A stretch of 64,000 nucleotides of DNA from CAZNSX01 sp964575845 (GTDB taxonomy: Bacteria; UBA8248; CAZNSX01), in NCBI GenBank assembly GCA_964575845.1, contig CAZNSX010000002.1:62001-126000 (forward strand), given 5' to 3'. Within the stretch, counting starts at the first letter, position 1; each line of letters opens with the position of its first letter. Under the pieces are notes generated by a model. It was given only the letters and a program-made list of their open reading frames with translations. It did no database searches and had not been told where the DNA came from. Position numbers and translations under genes: made by a program. Of this stretch, positions 41,159 through 49,678 are shown in pieces.

Positions 41159-42039
41159 TGCGGAATTTTCGTTATATGGCGCCGGGCAGCATAGCCGAGG
41201 CCTGCTCGATGCTGGCGGCGCATCCGGAGGACGCGAAGCTCCTGGCGGGGGGGCAGTCGATCCTGAGCCCCATGAAGCAGCGGCTGTTCTCGCCCGCCTA
41301 CATTGTTGACCTCAAGAGCGTCCCCGGTCTCGACTACGTGCGGGCCGATGGCGCGGGCCTGCGCATCGGAGCGCTCACTACGCACATGCAGGTGCTGAAG
41401 GCACAGGTGGTGCGCGAGCGCTACCCCTTGTTGGCGGAAGCCGAGGCCGATGTCGCCTGTGTTCAGATCCGCAACTGGGGTACGCTCGCCGGCAACCTCT
41501 GCCACGGCGACCCCGCCAGCGATTCGGCTCCGGCGCTCATCGCCCTGGGGGCGAGCGTGCAGGCGACCAGAGCGGGAGGCGACCGCACCATTTCCCTCGA
41601 GGAGTTCTTCAAGGATTATTTCGAAACAGCCCTAGGCCCCGAGGAAGTGGTGACAGAGATTCAGGTTCCCGCTCCTCCCGCCGGGTGCGGGATGGCCTAC
41701 CTGCGCCACTCCATGAGGCGCGCCATGGACCCCCCGACGGTTGCGGTAGCAGCCCTCGTGACCCTGGCCGACCGCGATAGCTGCGCCGATGTGCGCATCG
41801 CACTTGGGGGCGCTGCGGAGGTCCCCTTGCGGGCCAAGGAAGCAGAGGGTGCGTTGCGCGGAAGGAAGGTCAGTGAGAAGGCCATTGCCGAGGCCGCTGA
41901 GGTTGCGGGACGGGAGGCGCGACCCGCTGGTGATCCTTTCGCCTCCAGGGACTACAAGCGCGCGATGGTCATCCATTATACCCGCGAGGCGCTCGGCTTG
42001 GCGCTCAGCCGCGCTCAGGCCGAAAAGGGAAGGAGGTGA
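41155..42039 (+). CDS. coxM: Xanthine dehydrogenase-family FAD subunit (CoxM-like)
   Basis: 294 residues. This is the FAD-binding medium subunit of a molybdenum hydroxylase: LLAGGQSILSPMKQRLFSPAYIVDLKSVPGLDYV carries the first FAD-loop motif and RNWGTLAGNLCHGDPASD the second. The C-terminal CO_dehydrog_C domain follows (YLRHSMRRAMDPPTVAVAALV onward). It passes electrons from the small iron-sulfur subunit to an acceptor. It overlaps the 20-codon ORF before it, and the small-subunit gene starts six bases after it. Confidence 0.92.
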   Translation: MMRNFRYMAPGSIAEACSMLAAHPEDAKLLAGGQSILSPMKQRLFSPAYIVDLKSVPGLDYVRADGAGLRIGALTTHMQVLKAQVVRERYPLLAEAEADVACVQIRNWGTLAGNLCHGDPASDSAPALIALGASVQATRAGGDRTISLEEFFKDYFETALGPEEVVTEIQVPAPPAGCGMAYLRHSMRRAMDPPTVAVAALVTLADRDSCADVRIALGGAAEVPLRAKEAEGALRGRKVSEKAIAEAAEVAGREARPAGDPFASRDYKRAMVIHYTREALGLALSRAQAEKGRR

Positions 42040-42045
42040 GGCCGG

Positions 42046-42516
42046 ATGCGCCAGGATGTTGAACTCACTATCAACGGGACTCGACACAGTGTCAACGTAG
42101 AGTCGCGGACCACGCTCGCCGAGCTCCTCCGCCTGGAGCTGGGCTTCACCGGAACCAAGGAGGGCTGCAACGACGGCATCTGCGGAGCTTGCACCGTGCT
42201 CATGGATGGGCTTGCCGTAAGGTCTTGCCTCGTCCTTGCGGTGCAGGCACGTGGCCGCTCAATCACGACCATTGAGGGGCTCGCCCGGGACGGGGAACTC
42301 CATCCCCTCCAGCAGGCGTTCCTGGACCACGGGGCGGTGCAGTGCGGCTATTGCAGCCCGGGGATGGTCCTATCGGCCAAGGCACTCCTGGATTCCAATC
42401 CCGAGCCTTTAGAGGCGGAGGTCCGCGAGGCCATTGCAGGGAACCTCTGCCGCTGCACGGGTTATGTCAAGATCGTCGAGGCCATCCTGGCCGCCGGCGC
42501 CGCCATGAGGGGGTGA
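42046..42516 (+). CDS. coxS: Xanthine dehydrogenase-family 2Fe-2S subunit (CoxS-like)
   Basis: 156 residues, the usual small-subunit length. The plant-type 2Fe-2S motif GCNDGICGACTVLMDGLAVRSC (residues about 40-62) binds the first cluster. QCGYCSPGMVLS with GNLCRCTGYVKIVEAI binds the second in the helical domain. It relays electrons from the molybdenum subunit to the FAD subunit. Six bases separate it from the medium-subunit gene and six from the large-subunit gene, so the three are one operon. Confidence 0.93.
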   Translation: MRQDVELTINGTRHSVNVESRTTLAELLRLELGFTGTKEGCNDGICGACTVLMDGLAVRSCLVLAVQARGRSITTIEGLARDGELHPLQQAFLDHGAVQCGYCSPGMVLSAKALLDSNPEPLEAEVREAIAGNLCRCTGYVKIVEAILAAGAAMRG

Positions 42517-42521
42517 GGGCT

Positions 42522-44882
42522 ATGGAAGAGTTCGTTGCCGTAGGGAAGAGCATCCCTCAGGTCGAGGGACGCGAGAAGGTCACCGGTCAGGGCAAGTACG
42601 CCATGGACCTGGAGATGCCGCGCATGCTCTGGGCCAAGGTGAAGCGCGGCACGCGCCCCCACGCCCGCATCGTCCGCATCGACACAAGCCGCGCCGAGGC
42701 GCTTCCCGGCGTGCGGGCCGTGGTGGTGGACAAGGACTGCCCGCAGACTCTCTTCGGCTTCGGCTGCTACGATGAGCCGCTGGTGGCGCGCGGGAAGGTC
42801 CGCTACATAGGGGAGCCCGTGGCGGCGGTGGCCGCGGACACCGAGGCCATTGCCGAGGACGCCTGTGAGCTCATCGAGGTGGAGTACGAAGACCTGCCGA
42901 CGGTCTTTGACCCAGAGGAAGCTTTCAAGAAGGACCCGCCGACTGTTGTCCACGAGAAGCTCGAGGGCTACCGCCGCATCCCCATAGGGCCGCCGCAGTA
43001 CGACCCGGAGCACCCCAATGCCTTCGGCTACTACTGCATCCGCAGCGGTGATGTGGAGAAGGGCTTCAAGGAGGCAGACGCTGTCATCGAGAACACGTTC
43101 GGCAATGCCATGGTCGCGCACGCCCCCCTGGAGCCCCATAATTCCATGTCTCTTTGGGATGTGGATGGGAACGTCACCGTCTGGTCCTCCTCTCAGGCTG
43201 CCTACTGCCTGCTGAATCAGGTGAGCGAGGCGCTTGACCTGCCGCACTCGAAGGTCAGGGTCATAATCCCCAAGTTCGTGGGGGGCGGCTTCGGCGGCAA
43301 GATCGAGATGAAGGGCGAGGGCTTGTGTGCCGTCCTCTCGAAGAAGGCTGGCCATAGGCCGGTGAAGATACGCTACACGCGGGAGGAGTCCCTCTGCTGG
43401 GCCGGCGTCCAGCATCCCTTCGAAACCCGAATCAAGACCGGGGTGAAGAAGGACGGAACCGTCACCGCTTGTGAGGTATCCGTGCTCATCAACGGTGGCG
43501 CTTACGCCCAGCACGGTTTCCTCGTGACCCGCCAGGCGAGCTACGGGCCGGTCGGCTCCTACCGCTTCCCACACTTCAAATTGGACAACTATGTCGTCTA
43601 CACGAACGTGCCCATGGGTGTCGCCTACCGGGGCTTCGGCAATGTCCAGGTCCACTGGTTCCTCGACTCCCAGATGGACTGCGTCGCGCATGCGATCGGC
43701 ATGGACCCTGTCGAGTTCCGCCTCAAGAACACTCTCGATGAGGGGGAGATCAACACCGTGGGCGAGGTCGAACACTCGGTCGGCGTGAAGGAGTGCATCC
43801 GGCGGGTGGCCTCCGCAATAAGCTGGGGCACGTCGCTCAAGCGCGAGGAAGGGCCCTGGCGGAGGGGACGGGGTATCGCAATCGGAAATAAGTACAGCAT
43901 CGCCCCCTCCTCCTCGTGCGCCTTCGTCAAGATCCACAATGACGAGACGCTCGAGATACGCCACAGCGGGGGGAACCTGGGCCAGGGGAACCACACCATC
44001 CTGACCCAGATAGTGGCAGAGGAGTTCAAGGTGAGCCCGGACAGGGTGAAGGTGGTCCAGGTTGACACCTGGGTCACGCCCTACGACCAGCTCACGGGCT
44101 CGAGCCGCCAGACCTTCGCCGCGGGCAATGCCGTCCTGCTCGCCTGTGCCGATGCGAAGGAGCAGCTCTTCAAGCTGGCGGCCGAGCGGCTTGAGGCAAG
44201 CCCGGAAGACCTTGAAACGACAGACATGAAGGTCTTCGTGAAGGGCGCCCCGGAGCGCTCCGTCCGGGTCAAGGACCTCTTCAAGGTCCTCTTCTTCACC
44301 GGCTCCTTCCTCCCCGTGGGCGGTGAATTATTGGGTAAGGCCACCTTCAATGTCCCGGCGGACAGGCTTGACCCCAAGACCGGCTGCTGCCCGGAGGACG
44401 GCATCCGCCGGATCTTCTCCTTCTGCTCCCACGCGGCGCAGGCTGTTCAGGTGGCCGTGAACACCGAGACGGGCCAGGTCAAGATCGAGAAGATGGCCAT
44501 CTCCAATGATGTGGGTCGGGCGATCAACCCGCAGATGGTCGAGGGACAGATGCAGTGCTCGTTGAACATGGGAATCGGGGGCGCCCTCTTCGAGGAGCTG
44601 ATGCTTGAGGAGGGCAGGGTTCTCAACCCGAACCTCATAGACTACAAGGTCCCGACCGCCAAGGATGTGCCGACGAACGACATTGTCTCGACCCACATCG
44701 TGGAGGTTCCCCAACCCGACGGCCCATTCAACGCCAAGGGGCTCGGGGAGGCTGTCCTGACGCCGACGGCGCCGGCCATCTCCAATGCAATCTATGACGC
44801 TGTGGGCGTGCGAATGAACTACATGCCCATCACCCCGGAGAGACTGCTTAACGCCATAAGAGCCAAAAAAGGCAAAGCTTGA
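42522..44882 (+). CDS. coxL: Molybdopterin-binding large subunit of a xanthine dehydrogenase-family hydroxylase (CoxL-like)
   Basis: 786 residues from the ATG at 42522; upstream codons in frame read only across the small-subunit gene. Order: AldOxase/XDH C domain (GKSIPQVEGREKVTGQGKYAMDLEMP), then the molybdopterin domains with VGGGFGGKIEMKGEG, active-site loop AYRGFGNVQVHW and catalytic Glu in KGLGEAVLTPT. The loop is AYRGxG, not the AYRCSFR of form-I CO dehydrogenase, so it is a form-II/aldehyde-oxidase-like hydroxylase rather than a CO oxidiser. Likely substrates are N-heterocycles, aromatics or aldehydes imported by the LIV system before it. A strong terminator follows. Confidence 0.92.
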   Translation: MEEFVAVGKSIPQVEGREKVTGQGKYAMDLEMPRMLWAKVKRGTRPHARIVRIDTSRAEALPGVRAVVVDKDCPQTLFGFGCYDEPLVARGKVRYIGEPVAAVAADTEAIAEDACELIEVEYEDLPTVFDPEEAFKKDPPTVVHEKLEGYRRIPIGPPQYDPEHPNAFGYYCIRSGDVEKGFKEADAVIENTFGNAMVAHAPLEPHNSMSLWDVDGNVTVWSSSQAAYCLLNQVSEALDLPHSKVRVIIPKFVGGGFGGKIEMKGEGLCAVLSKKAGHRPVKIRYTREESLCWAGVQHPFETRIKTGVKKDGTVTACEVSVLINGGAYAQHGFLVTRQASYGPVGSYRFPHFKLDNYVVYTNVPMGVAYRGFGNVQVHWFLDSQMDCVAHAIGMDPVEFRLKNTLDEGEINTVGEVEHSVGVKECIRRVASAISWGTSLKREEGPWRRGRGIAIGNKYSIAPSSSCAFVKIHNDETLEIRHSGGNLGQGNHTILTQIVAEEFKVSPDRVKVVQVDTWVTPYDQLTGSSRQTFAAGNAVLLACADAKEQLFKLAAERLEASPEDLETTDMKVFVKGAPERSVRVKDLFKVLFFTGSFLPVGGELLGKATFNVPADRLDPKTGCCPEDGIRRIFSFCSHAAQAVQVAVNTETGQVKIEKMAISNDVGRAINPQMVEGQMQCSLNMGIGGALFEELMLEEGRVLNPNLIDYKVPTAKDVPTNDIVSTHIVEVPQPDGPFNAKGLGEAVLTPTAPAISNAIYDAVGVRMNYMPITPERLLNAIRAKKGKA

Positions 44883-44937
44883 AGTCCACGCCCGGATGCT
44901 CCATGCTCTGAGGGGACACGGAGAGGAACCTGAACCC

Positions 44938-44970
44938 AGAGAAGCCCCGTCAACGCGGGGCTTCTCTTTT
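44938..44970 (+). terminator. Strong intrinsic terminator after the Mo-hydroxylase operon
   Basis: A 12-bp perfect stem, AGAGAAGCCCCG (44938-44949) with CGGGGCTTCTCT (44956-44967), 6-base loop, followed by TTT. It ends the operon 56 bases after the large-subunit stop codon. This is the clearest terminator in the window. Confidence 0.85.
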
Positions 44971-45029
44971 GCCCGTCGAAGCTCAATTAATAGTTTCTGC
45001 GCAGGCCTGAGTTGTGATAGAGGGAGCAG

Positions 45030-45092
45030 ATGAGCATGATGCCAAAGGACCTCGCATACATTACATTCGAGGCAAAGGTAAGGGGATACTGA
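45030..45092 (+). other. 20-codon leader ORF before the SDR gene
   Basis: ATG at 45030 with GAGGGAGC upstream; 20 codons (MSMMPKDLAYITFEAKVRGY), with the stop one base before the SDR ATG at 45094. It resembles the leader ORFs at 14399 and 41096 in size and position. It may be fortuitous. Confidence 0.3.
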
Positions 45093-45093
45093 A

Positions 45094-45849
45094 ATGAAAC
45101 TGAGGGACCAGGTGGCGCTCATAACGGGTTCTGGAAAAGGGATAGGAAGGGCAATAGCTCTCACTCTGGCCAAAAGCGGAGCGAGGATCGTGGTTAACGA
45201 TATAGTGCCGGAGGACGCGAACGCAGTGGCTCAAGAAATTGAGGCGCTGGGCCAAGAGGCCCTTCCCGTAAGGGCGGATGTGGCAAGCAGTGTCGAAGTA
45301 AACGCAATGATTAAGGAGGCAGTGGAGAGGTTTAAAACCATACACATCTTGGTAAATAACGCCGGCACGAGGGCCCCGGCCAGGATGGAGGACATGACCG
45401 AGGAGCAGTGGGACGGTGTAATTAATTCGCACCTCAAGGGAGCTTTCCTTTGCACAAAGGCCGTAATACCGATTATGAAAAAAAGTGGATATGGCAGAAT
45501 AATCAATATGTCATCCATAATGGGCCATGGGCTGACACCTTTGGCCGGAGCCTCTTACACAACGGTTAAGGCTGGAATGTTGGGTTTCACTCGGCATCTG
45601 GCAAGGGAATTGGCCCAGTACGGGATAAATGTGAACGCCCTGTGCCCGGGTTTCACTATGACTCCATTCATAGAGGCCCATTCACCGCCTGAATTATTGG
45701 AGAGGGTAAGAAATGTCACACCTCTCGGCAAGCTCTGCTCACCGGAAGATCAAGCCGATGCGGTTCTGTTTCTCGTGTCCGATAGGGCAAAGATGATAAC
45801 CGGAACAAACTTGGTGGTAGATGGGGGTTTTATGGTGGGAATATGGTAG
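45094..45849 (+). CDS. Short-chain dehydrogenase/reductase (intact triad)
   Basis: 251 residues. The NAD(P) motif is ALITGSGKGIGRAIALTLAKSGARIVVND, the NNAG motif is VNNAGTRAPARM, and the catalytic Ser lies in MSSIMGHG. The YxxxK pair is intact in ASYTTVKAGMLGFTRHLARELAQYGINVNALCPGF. This is a normal 3-ketoacyl-ACP-reductase/3-hydroxyacyl-type SDR, most like FabG-family catabolic enzymes. AAGGGGATACTGAA precedes the ATG. Codon use is AT-richer than in the neighbouring hydroxylase operon, hinting at separate origin. Confidence 0.92.
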   Translation: MKLRDQVALITGSGKGIGRAIALTLAKSGARIVVNDIVPEDANAVAQEIEALGQEALPVRADVASSVEVNAMIKEAVERFKTIHILVNNAGTRAPARMEDMTEEQWDGVINSHLKGAFLCTKAVIPIMKKSGYGRIINMSSIMGHGLTPLAGASYTTVKAGMLGFTRHLARELAQYGINVNALCPGFTMTPFIEAHSPPELLERVRNVTPLGKLCSPEDQADAVLFLVSDRAKMITGTNLVVDGGFMVGIW

Positions 45850-46016
45850 GAAATCGAGTATGAGCCGAGGCATCACTTGCTTCCTGGGGGATTTTGCATA
45901 TTCTAATTTTCGGATGCATGATAAGCTGTTGCAGAGGAGAGGTTCTGATCTCACTTTCTTTTCAAGAATAGGCGAAGCATGGCCGACAGAAACCAGGCAC
46001 GGCAGTGGAGGACGTA

Positions 46017-46376
46017 ATGAAGGGCGAGCTTCTTTTTGGAGAAAAGTTTTCAAAGGGGGTAAAGAACCTTGCCGCAGAGCTCAAGGAGGGGGGCCTCATA
46101 TCCGATGCAAGGCTGGACAGTTCAGGCTGTCTCCTTACGCTCCGAGTAGTTGAAGAGAGGTGGAAGCCTCTCCCGCAGGATGCAAGATTGGACCTCATCA
46201 AATCTGTGGGTAGTGAGTTCTCCGCACTGAGAGGAAAGGAGGGTTTCACCCTCTCCACCGTAAGATTCACGACAAAGGCGGGCGTGCCCCTGGGGGTTTA
46301 CGACAGCGAGCACGGCCTAACGCTGAGGATAAAGGAGGGGGAAACACCGGATAGCGTGAAAGTCATACCCTTCTGA
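46017..46376 (+). CDS. Conserved-looking small protein of unknown function
   Basis: 119 residues from the ATG at 46017, with TGGAGGACGTA just upstream; the GTG at 46005 is an alternative. The protein is alpha/beta, with charged helices (KFSKGVKNLAAELKEGG, RLDLIKSVGSEFSAL) and strand-like ends (TLSTVRFTTKAGVPLGVYD, GLTLRIKE). It has no membrane segment or signal and no motif I can name. It lies 167 bases after the SDR gene and 230 before the thiolase. I do not recognise it. Confidence 0.5.
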   Translation: MKGELLFGEKFSKGVKNLAAELKEGGLISDARLDSSGCLLTLRVVEERWKPLPQDARLDLIKSVGSEFSALRGKEGFTLSTVRFTTKAGVPLGVYDSEHGLTLRIKEGETPDSVKVIPF

Positions 46377-46608
46377 GCCGCCCCGTGGACATAGGCTCCG
46401 AAAACTCCCTTGACTCCAAGGGAGAGAGCACTTAGACTTCGATCCCGCGGGTGGGGTCGAATCTCCTCTAGACCAACTCCATTCCCCCGATCAAGACTTT
46501 TTCTCTGGCTACAGCTCAGGGCCAGGGGGCCATTTTTTTTCTGTGGAGCCACTCTCGGAGCTTCAAACCCGGAGCTCCGGCCTTGAACTTTCCTGCGGGA
46601 ATGAGCCT

Positions 46609-47859
46609 ATGAGCCACGAGGTCGTCATCGTCAGTTATGTGCGGACGCCTTTCGGCAAGTTCGGGGGTGCGCTCCGGGACACACCCTCCATCGAGCTCGC
46701 GGCCCTGGTCATGCGGGAGGCGCTTCGCCGCGCGAACCTTCCCCTGGATGGAGTGGCGGAAGTATATTACGGCCAGGCCATGCCGGGGGAGGCGGCGCTC
46801 GCCCTCAATGTCCCCGCCCGGCAGGCCACGCTCAAGGCCGGCCTACCCCGGGAGCAGGTTTCCATCACGCTTGACAGGGCCTGTTGCTCCAGCATGACGG
46901 CCGTTCGGCTCGCAGCGCGGGCCATCGCCAGTGGCGAGATTGACACGGCCTTGGCCGTTGGCGCTGACAACATGAGCCGTGCGCCTTTTCTCCTGGGACC
47001 GGGTCTCCGATGGGGGAAGCCCCTGGGCCATCTTCGACTTGAGGATAATCTCTTCGAGCTGGGCTATCGCGACTTCAACCCGGTGGCCGTGGATGCAGCA
47101 GAGGTGGCTCTTGAGCATGGCGTCAGCCGTGAGGAACAAGATGGCTGGGCCTACCGCAGCCAGCAGCGATACCAGGAGGCGCTTGCCGCTGGCAAGTTTT
47201 CTGAGGAGATAGTTCCGGTCGAAGTCCCGCAGGCCAGGGGTGGGCCCGTCAGAGTTCAGCAGGATGAATTTCCCAAACCCCACTCAACCCCAGAAAAACT
47301 TGCCTCTCTCAGGACCATTTACGGGAGTCCCACCGTGACCCCGGGAAACGCGCCCGGCCTCGATGCGGGAGCCGCGGCGCTTGTCCTTATGAGTGCCGAG
47401 AGGGCCAAGGCCACGGGAACGCCGGAGCTCGCGCACATCATTGCCGCCGTGGCCACGGCGACTGAGCCAAGGCTAATTGCCTCCATTCCCGCCTACATCA
47501 TACAGGCAGCCCTGAAGCGCGCTGGCCTCGCCCTGGAAGACCTGGACCTCATCGAAATTAACGAGGCCTTCGCGGCCATGCCGCTTGTGAGCAGCCTCGT
47601 CCTGGCGGGGGGCGACCGGGCGCGTGCGCTTAGTCTTCAGGAGAGGATAAACGTCAACGGCGGTGCCGTGGCAGTCGGCCATCCCGTGGGCGCGAGCGGC
47701 GCGCGAATTCTGGGCACTCTGGCCCTTGAGCTCAAGAGAAGGGGAGGGGGCACGGGCGCAGCCGCCATCTGCGGGGGACTGGCACAGGGGGAGGGTGTGG
47801 TCATCCGGGTGAGCGGTCGGGACACGGCCCTCGAAGGAGGAGCAGAGCATGGACGTTGA
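46609..47859 (+). CDS. Thiolase-family acetyl-CoA acyltransferase
   Basis: 416 residues from the ATG at 46609; an in-frame ORF begins 66 bases earlier but the MSHEVVIVSYVRTPFGKF start matches the family. The nucleophile is probably C93 in LDRACCSSMTAV. The His site is VAVGHPVGASGARILGTLALEL and the second Cys lies in AAICGGLAQGEGV; NEAF is also present. It cleaves 3-ketoacyl-CoA with CoA, or condenses acetyl-CoA. CSSM is a variation on the usual CSSG. It overlaps the acyl-CoA synthetase by 11 bases, so the two act together. Cytoplasmic. Confidence 0.92.
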   Translation: MSHEVVIVSYVRTPFGKFGGALRDTPSIELAALVMREALRRANLPLDGVAEVYYGQAMPGEAALALNVPARQATLKAGLPREQVSITLDRACCSSMTAVRLAARAIASGEIDTALAVGADNMSRAPFLLGPGLRWGKPLGHLRLEDNLFELGYRDFNPVAVDAAEVALEHGVSREEQDGWAYRSQQRYQEALAAGKFSEEIVPVEVPQARGGPVRVQQDEFPKPHSTPEKLASLRTIYGSPTVTPGNAPGLDAGAAALVLMSAERAKATGTPELAHIIAAVATATEPRLIASIPAYIIQAALKRAGLALEDLDLIEINEAFAAMPLVSSLVLAGGDRARALSLQERINVNGGAVAVGHPVGASGARILGTLALELKRRGGGTGAAAICGGLAQGEGVVIRVSGRDTALEGGAEHGR

Positions 47860-49450
47860 CGTCATGAACGTAACCATGCGCGAGCTCTTGGAGCGGCGGA
47901 CCGGGGAGCTTGCCGATAAGACCTTCCTCTTCTACGAGGACCAGCGGATAAGTTACGGGCAGTTCAACGCGAGGGTGAACCGGGTGGCCAACCGGCTGAA
48001 GGAATGGGGCGTGGAGAAGGGGGAGATGGTCGGCATGTTCATCAAGAACTGTCCGGAGTTCCTCTATCTCTACTTCGCCCTGGCCAAGCTGGGTGCCATC
48101 ATGGTCCCAATGAACATCGGCTATCCCCCCCCGGAGCTTGAGTACGCGGTGAACCACTCCGGACAGCGGCTCCTCATAGCCAGCTCCGACCTGCAGCCGA
48201 TGGTCGAAGAAGCCCGGCTCCGGTGTCAGGAGCTAAAGGAGGTTATCTTTGTCGGCCCCGAGACGGTGCCCGGTCACCGGACCTTTGCGGAGTGGACCGA
48301 GGGCGCCTCAGAAGACCTTGACCCCACCCCCGTGACCGCGGATGACATCGTTTCTAACATATACACCTCCGGCACTACGGGCCGTCCCAAGGGAGTACTG
48401 CTCCGCCAGCGCTCCTACCCCATGGCGGGAGAGTTCTGGTGCGGAGCCATGGAATGTACCCCCGAGGACCGCTGCATGGGCTTTTTCCCCCTCTTCCACG
48501 CGAACGTGGGCGTTTACCTGGTGATGGGCACCATGCTCTACAAGGCCGCGTTCATTCTGCTTGAGCGCTTCAGCGTGAAAAACCACTGGGACCTCTGCCG
48601 GCACTACGGGGCGACGCAGTTCAACTCGGTGGGTTCGGTGACCCAGATGCTCTACGCCGCGCCCCCAGGGCCCGATGACGGAGACAATCCCGTGCGGGTG
48701 GTCATAAGCGGGATAAACGTGGGGAGCATCAAGGAGGGCTTTGAGCGGCGCTTCGGCCTCACCGTGCTTGACCCTTACGGCCTGACGGAATTCTTGCCGG
48801 GGACTTTGGAGCGGATGGGGGATCTTCCTTCGCGAACCCCTAAGCGCCTCTTCACCATCGGTCGGGCTGCGGACCGGACCGAGCTGCGCGTCCTGGATGA
48901 TGAGGGACGGGAACTACCTCCGGGCGAGGTGGGAGAGATCTGCCTCCGGGGGCCGGCCATGAACGCGGGCTACTTCAAAGACCCTCAGGCTACGGCCGAG
49001 GCTATGAGGGACGGCTGGTTCCACACCGGCGACAACGGCTACCTCGATGAAGAGGGCTTCGTCTACTTCGTGGACCGGAGGAAGGACATGATAAAACGCC
49101 GGGGCGAGAACATCGCCTCGGGAGAGGTGGAGCGGACCCTGAACGCGCACCCGCTCATCCAGGAGTCCGCGGTCATCGGTGTTCCCGACCCCTTCGCGGA
49201 CGAAGAGGTGAAGGCCTATGTGATCCTGAGGCCTGGGGTCGTGCTGCCGCCAGAAGAGATAGTCGAGTGGTGCCGGGACCACCTGGCCGACTTCAAGGTC
49301 CCCCGCTACATCGAGTTCCGGGAGAGCTTCCCGAGGCCCGCCGCGATCCCCAAGGTGCTGAAGACGGAGCTTCGGCGGGAGAGGGCAGACCTCACATCGG
49401 GCTGCTACGACCGGGGTCCTAAGCTGCCGCCCCGCGGGGAGAAGACCTAG
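47849..49450 (+). CDS. AMP-binding acyl-CoA synthetase/ligase
   Basis: 533 residues of the ANL superfamily. Motif IYTSGTTGRPKGVLL (171-185) is the ATP-binding loop; DPYGLTEFLPGTLERMG and GWFHTGDNGYLDEEGFVYFVDRRKDMIKRRGENI give the A5 and A7-A8 motifs with the switch Asp. A10 is near the end in PRPAAIPKVLKTELRR, although the usual PxTxTGKI is reduced to AAIPKVLK, keeping a Lys. It activates a carboxylic acid as its CoA thioester for the thiolase. The LIV transporter no. 3 operon follows 230 bases later. Confidence 0.92.
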   Translation: MDVDVMNVTMRELLERRTGELADKTFLFYEDQRISYGQFNARVNRVANRLKEWGVEKGEMVGMFIKNCPEFLYLYFALAKLGAIMVPMNIGYPPPELEYAVNHSGQRLLIASSDLQPMVEEARLRCQELKEVIFVGPETVPGHRTFAEWTEGASEDLDPTPVTADDIVSNIYTSGTTGRPKGVLLRQRSYPMAGEFWCGAMECTPEDRCMGFFPLFHANVGVYLVMGTMLYKAAFILLERFSVKNHWDLCRHYGATQFNSVGSVTQMLYAAPPGPDDGDNPVRVVISGINVGSIKEGFERRFGLTVLDPYGLTEFLPGTLERMGDLPSRTPKRLFTIGRAADRTELRVLDDEGRELPPGEVGEICLRGPAMNAGYFKDPQATAEAMRDGWFHTGDNGYLDEEGFVYFVDRRKDMIKRRGENIASGEVERTLNAHPLIQESAVIGVPDPFADEEVKAYVILRPGVVLPPEEIVEWCRDHLADFKVPRYIEFRESFPRPAAIPKVLKTELRRERADLTSGCYDRGPKLPPRGEKT

Positions 49451-49678
49451 GCAGCCCCCGGAGAGGCCCCGGAGAGGGATGACATTGAGTCGCTGCTAGG
49501 GTTCAATTAAGATTTTTCCGCTTCTTGCCCGTGGCTTCGAGGTCAACCCTTTCTTAATCCACGGGACTCGAGGGGCCCGGCGACAAGGCCTTATCACTTA
49601 GGATGCTTTTTCTGGGGACCCGCTGCCGGACCGGGTTCTCTTTTCGAGGGGATAACTTTGGATTGAGGAGGAGGTGCA

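Noticed and set aside
42462..43994. Long minus-strand ORF (510 codons) opposite the CoxL-like gene
   Set aside because: It mirrors the codon bias of a GC-rich gene on the other strand. CoxL has full family motifs; the minus frame has none.
42522..44882. Calling the large subunit a CO dehydrogenase
   Set aside because: The active-site loop is AYRGFG, not the AYRCSFR of form-I CO dehydrogenase.
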